A DNA stretch of 64,000 bases from Pseudomonas viridiflava (GTDB taxonomy: Bacteria; Pseudomonadota; Gammaproteobacteria; Pseudomonadales; Pseudomonadaceae): the NCBI RefSeq assembly GCF_900582625.1, contig NZ_UTIQ01000016.1, positions 40,025-104,024 on the forward strand. Direction: 5' to 3'. Position numbers and translations under genes: made by a program. This document shows positions 61,542 to 64,000 of this stretch, piece by piece (positions within the stretch are counted from its first letter, which is position 1; every line of letters starts with the position of its first letter). A model generated the notes under the pieces. The model saw only the letters and a program-made list of their open reading frames with translations, ran no database searches and was not told the origin of the DNA.

Positions 61542-61730
61542 AGTTTTGAATGGCCGAGAAACGGGATGAGAACTTTCGGCTATAAATGGCATATTCGCTG
61601 CAGGATCGCGCTGCTCATCAACCGGTTGAAATTCGCCCAATGAGGTTTTCGCTTTACCGCCGTAGCTTTTGCCTCTGTATGTTTCACAGATGTCACTAAT
61701 GAACTGCCTGCCATAAACATCCCTTTTTAT
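61530..61730 (-). pseudogene. Possible C-terminal gene fragment between the two cassettes
   Basis: A 66-codon stretch open after a TGA, without a start codon, ending PVSRPFKTLLV-stop inside the 45-bp repeat. Its protein (e.g. YGRQFISDICETYRGKSYGG, RDPAANMPFIAESSHP) reads like the tail of a real protein, but I recognise no family. A second frame with ATG 61714 and AAGGG upstream (MAGSSLVTSVKHTEAKATAV..., 44 codons) covers the same bases. Either could be a remnant of an earlier effector or immunity gene. Confidence 0.35.
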
Positions 61731-61756
61731 TCAGATTTAACAAAAACTCATAAGCT

Positions 61757-62179
61757 CTATTTTCTTGTAAGATGAAACATCCCAACCTTAATTATCTCTG
61801 ATAATAATACAGCAGCAAGAAATATCGCTCCAACTTTGATTGACGTGGCTTTGAACATCCATGGCAATATCGAAACAGAAGGGATCATGAAGAATAGCCT
61901 GAGTGGTGTTTGAAAATAAACTATCCAGCTCACATGCCTCCACTTTTTTAAGAGCATTACGGCTGAAAAAACAATTGATATATTAAGCAGTAATGAAAGT
62001 GAAAAAAGGACTAGCGAATATGCCCCTTGTTGTGGATAAAAATTGCTAAAAGACAATATATCATCAATTAAAGGAATTCGTCCCTGAGATATATTCAGCC
62101 AGATAAATCTGGCAATGTATAACAGATCAAATGCCGCCCAAAGATAAAACATATGGTTCTGTTTTAATTTGAATTTCAT
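61757..62179 (-). CDS. Predicted membrane immunity protein of the intact effector
   Basis: A 140-residue inner-membrane protein with about four helices (MFYLWAAFDLLYIARFIWL, YSLVLFSLSLLLNISIVFSAVMLL, WIVYFQTPLRLFFMIPSVSIL, IKVGAIFLAAVLLSEIIKVGMF). Its ATG overlaps the effector's stop codon (ATGA). The gene is clearly AT-rich beside the GC-rich effector body, a common sign of a recently acquired immunity gene. No family recognised. Multi-helix immunity proteins usually guard against toxins acting at or in the membrane or from the periplasm. Function inferred from position. Confidence 0.68.
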   Translation of the reverse strand: MKFKLKQNHMFYLWAAFDLLYIARFIWLNISQGRIPLIDDILSFSNFYPQQGAYSLVLFSLSLLLNISIVFSAVMLLKKWRHVSWIVYFQTPLRLFFMIPSVSILPWMFKATSIKVGAIFLAAVLLSEIIKVGMFHLTRK

Positions 62180-64000
62180 TTGATTTTCTCATAGACGTCA
62201 TCAGCGGTCGTTGGTTGCCAGTGCCACGACTGACCTGTAATAGCCCAAGCATCGTCACCTTCCAGAAAAGTTTGCGTTATCTTTCTCTGTTCTCCGTAAC
62301 GATATAATGCTGATTGCTGCTCTGTCTCGTCTGGAGCACCAGATGGCAAAGGCTGCCATTCCTGGATTTTATCTCTTTTCGTATTCATATAGTCCTTCCC
62401 TTCAGAACCAAAAACACGTCCCTCATCTCCCATAGAAGTTAAGCGGTTGATTGCCATAATTACAGTATTATTCAACCCATGATAATCATGATCAACAGTA
62501 ACCCAATGCCCAGGTCCTTCATCCTTTAGCCCACGTGGAAACTCAATTTTTACATTACCAGGTGTCGATGAGAAAAACGGTGCAGTCCTTCCTGATGAGA
62601 ATGAACTGGCCGTCCAAACCGGATGAAAGTGATACATCTGCCCATGCCCAGGCAACCCCAACTTCTCTCCTGCCTCCGTCATCCAGTCAAACTGTTCAAC
62701 GCGCTCTTTCTCCGCTTCCCAGTTCAGGTTCTTGCTTATCTTGCTTCGGTTAGTCAGCTTATCCAGCGCACTTAATTTCTGCGGGCGGTACATCCATTCG
62801 CTTTCGCTGAATAAAATCACGCTGGCAACCTGTTGGGCATAAGCGGGAAGCTGGATGGCTTGCTGGACGTCGTTGGCTGTGAGTGGACGGCCGTCGTCGA
62901 GGTCGATTTTTTCGCGAAGTGCAGTTTTCAGTGGTCCTTTGTCGCCTTTTTCGGCCATGCGCCCGAAGCGGGCCAGGTCTTCTTCGTTGAGACGATTCCT
63001 GGCGCAAAGCTGGGAGGCAAACAGTTGTTCCAGGGAGTTGCTGTTGAACACGATTTCCCAATCTTTCCACGCCCATGGGCTGTGCCATTCGACGCCTTCC
63101 GCGTGTTCGCAAACCCAGCCGCTTAGCAGGGTTCGATTGGTGTCGTGGAACAGGCCGTCCAGTCGGTACCAGGTACAGGCGGCTTCGCCGTGCTTCGCTG
63201 GAACATGGAGTTTGTTTTCGGCAGGCAGGGAGTCGATGAGGTTGCGCGGCAGCGACAGGGGCGCGGCACTCAAGCTGTTTTGCCAGTATTTGCTCGGTGG
63301 CTGGGCAATGCCGAAGTGGGGTTGGTCGGCGATTACCATCGTGCCCGTGGGGAAGTGCAGCCAGGTTTTTTCTGCGTCGGGTAGCCGTTGCGCCCACGCG
63401 CGGCTTGCTTCGATAAAGGCGGGTACGCCGACGGGGCTGAAGACTTCGAGGTGCAGTTTCTTTTCAGGCTGGGGATCGCCAGCGTCCTGATACCGGCCGA
63501 TGTGGCCGATCAGGTCGCCTGCCTTGATGGGTACCGGTTTTTCCAGCACTACGGTGTGGTTCTGCACCTGGGGTTCGCGCACGCGTTTCAGTGACTTGTT
63601 AGCGACGTACTGGTTGACGCGTTCCAGTTTGCGAAACTCGCCTTCGCCGCTAACGGTAATTCGGGCAAAGTGCGGCAGCTTGCCGATAACTTCGCTGTTC
63701 ACGCTGGCCTCAGCGCGAACGTTTAGCACGCCGGGATAAGTGTCGACAAAATGCCCGCCTTGCGCGGTTGGTTTTAGAAACCGGGCGGCGACGTAGCCTT
63801 TTAGCTTGCCTTGAGCATCCTGCAAGTACGCCGGGCCCACGCCTTCCAGCCGAACGAATTTGCCTTCGGCACGCAGATTTACAGCTGTGCCGCGCGGCAA
63901 AAAACCGAGCACTGCATCGCCTTTGTTCCCCCACACCGTCGCACCGCGTTCGTCCAGCGGGCGCGCTGCCGCAGTGGTGTCATACGGGTTGGCGCGGCGC
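62176..64000 (-). CDS. Modular peptidoglycan-targeting effector, SH3 + M23-like + variable C-terminal domain (N-terminus outside window)
   Basis: The frame is open to the window edge; the last ~608 residues are visible. In order: an SH3-like domain (GATVWGNKGDAVLGFLPRGTAVNL...GYVAARFLKP), a second bacterial SH3 (VLNVRAEASVNSEVIGKLPHFARITVSG...KSLKRV), an M23/lysostaphin-like stretch (VPIKAGDLIGHIGRYQDAGDPQPEKKLHLEVFSP) and a conserved central region ending MYHFHPVWTAS. The final ~150-residue domain (APFFSSTPGNVKIEFPRGLKDEG, GHWVTVDHDYHGLNNTVIMAINRL, ending DDVYEKIK) is unlike anything I recognise. Such wall-binding modular hydrolases with a downstream immunity gene are typical of type VI secretion effectors; delivery by T6SS is inference, as no vgrG or PAAR gene is visible. 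The 3' end overlaps the membrane protein gene. Confidence 0.78.
   Translation of the reverse strand, partial: RRANPYDTTAAARPLDERGATVWGNKGDAVLGFLPRGTAVNLRAEGKFVRLEGVGPAYLQDAQGKLKGYVAARFLKPTAQGGHFVDTYPGVLNVRAEASVNSEVIGKLPHFARITVSGEGEFRKLERVNQYVANKSLKRVREPQVQNHTVVLEKPVPIKAGDLIGHIGRYQDAGDPQPEKKLHLEVFSPVGVPAFIEASRAWAQRLPDAEKTWLHFPTGTMVIADQPHFGIAQPPSKYWQNSLSAAPLSLPRNLIDSLPAENKLHVPAKHGEAACTWYRLDGLFHDTNRTLLSGWVCEHAEGVEWHSPWAWKDWEIVFNSNSLEQLFASQLCARNRLNEEDLARFGRMAEKGDKGPLKTALREKIDLDDGRPLTANDVQQAIQLPAYAQQVASVILFSESEWMYRPQKLSALDKLTNRSKISKNLNWEAEKERVEQFDWMTEAGEKLGLPGHGQMYHFHPVWTASSFSSGRTAPFFSSTPGNVKIEFPRGLKDEGPGHWVTVDHDYHGLNNTVIMAINRLTSMGDEGRVFGSEGKDYMNTKRDKIQEWQPLPSGAPDETEQQSALYRYGEQRKITQTFLEGDDAWAITGQSWHWQPTTADDVYEKIK

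Overview
The window looks like chromosomal DNA of a Pseudomonas or a very close relative. It is GC-rich. EarP sits next to an EF-P with Arg at position 32. The ats sulfate-ester cluster, a liuRABCDE operon, a Lap-type adhesin with its type I exporter, and Pseudomonas-style REP palindromes (core GCGGCTTTAGCCGC and relatives) point the same way. I saw no rRNA, tRNA, CRISPR array, integrase or insertion sequence.

Layout. 1-5.2 kb: a Rid-family protein cut by the window start, an EAL phosphodiesterase, a saccharopine-dehydrogenase-like reductase, a LysR regulator and an HPP-CBS membrane protein. 5.4-11.7 kb: a 69-aa protein, earP-efp, the organic hydroperoxide pair ohr/ohrR with a clear operator, LysR, DUF1127, DUF3291 and a YcaQ-type DNA glycosylase. 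11.9-17.3 kb: arylsulfatase AtsA and the sulfate-ester transporter AtsR/AtsB/AtsC. 17.3-24.6 kb: leucine/isovalerate catabolism (liuR-A-B-C-D-E) with a LiuR operator and REP pairs in three of the gaps. 24.6-36 kb: DUF502 protein, RES/Xre toxin-antitoxin pair, LysR and acyl-CoA dehydrogenase, PpiC, an orphan PilT/PilU-like ATPase, a periplasmic binding protein, a small membrane protein behind an ANR/DNR box, TetR and two MFS exporters, and a LacI regulator. 36.3-42.4 kb: TonB receptor, flavin monooxygenase, aldo-keto reductase and sulfonate-type binding protein. 42.4-56.4 kb: a Lap-type type I secretion system (LapC, LapB, LapE) divergent from a 2,791-aa adhesin. 56.5-59.3 kb: a small conserved protein, a palindromic repeat array and the ABC-F ATPase YbiT.

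The most unusual part is 59.3-64.0 kb, all on the minus strand. A modular peptidoglycan-targeting effector (SH3-like and M23-like domains, running off the window) ends in an unrecognised C-terminal domain and overlaps a small membrane protein that looks like its immunity protein. Behind it lies a second, 5'-truncated and frameshifted copy of the effector's central domain. That copy is joined to a different C-terminal domain (GH19/lysozyme-like) and overlaps an exported Cys-containing protein. A 45-bp repeat holding a stop codon and half of a terminator hairpin marks the junctions. This is the architecture of a polymorphic toxin locus with a displaced orphan toxin-immunity cassette.

A second thread is sulfur nutrition. 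An 18-bp AT-rich element lies upstream of both atsR and the TonB receptor gene 20 kb away, differing at only two positions. This suggests that the receptor/monooxygenase/binding-protein cluster belongs to the same sulfur-limitation programme as the ats genes, in addition to control by its LacI neighbour.
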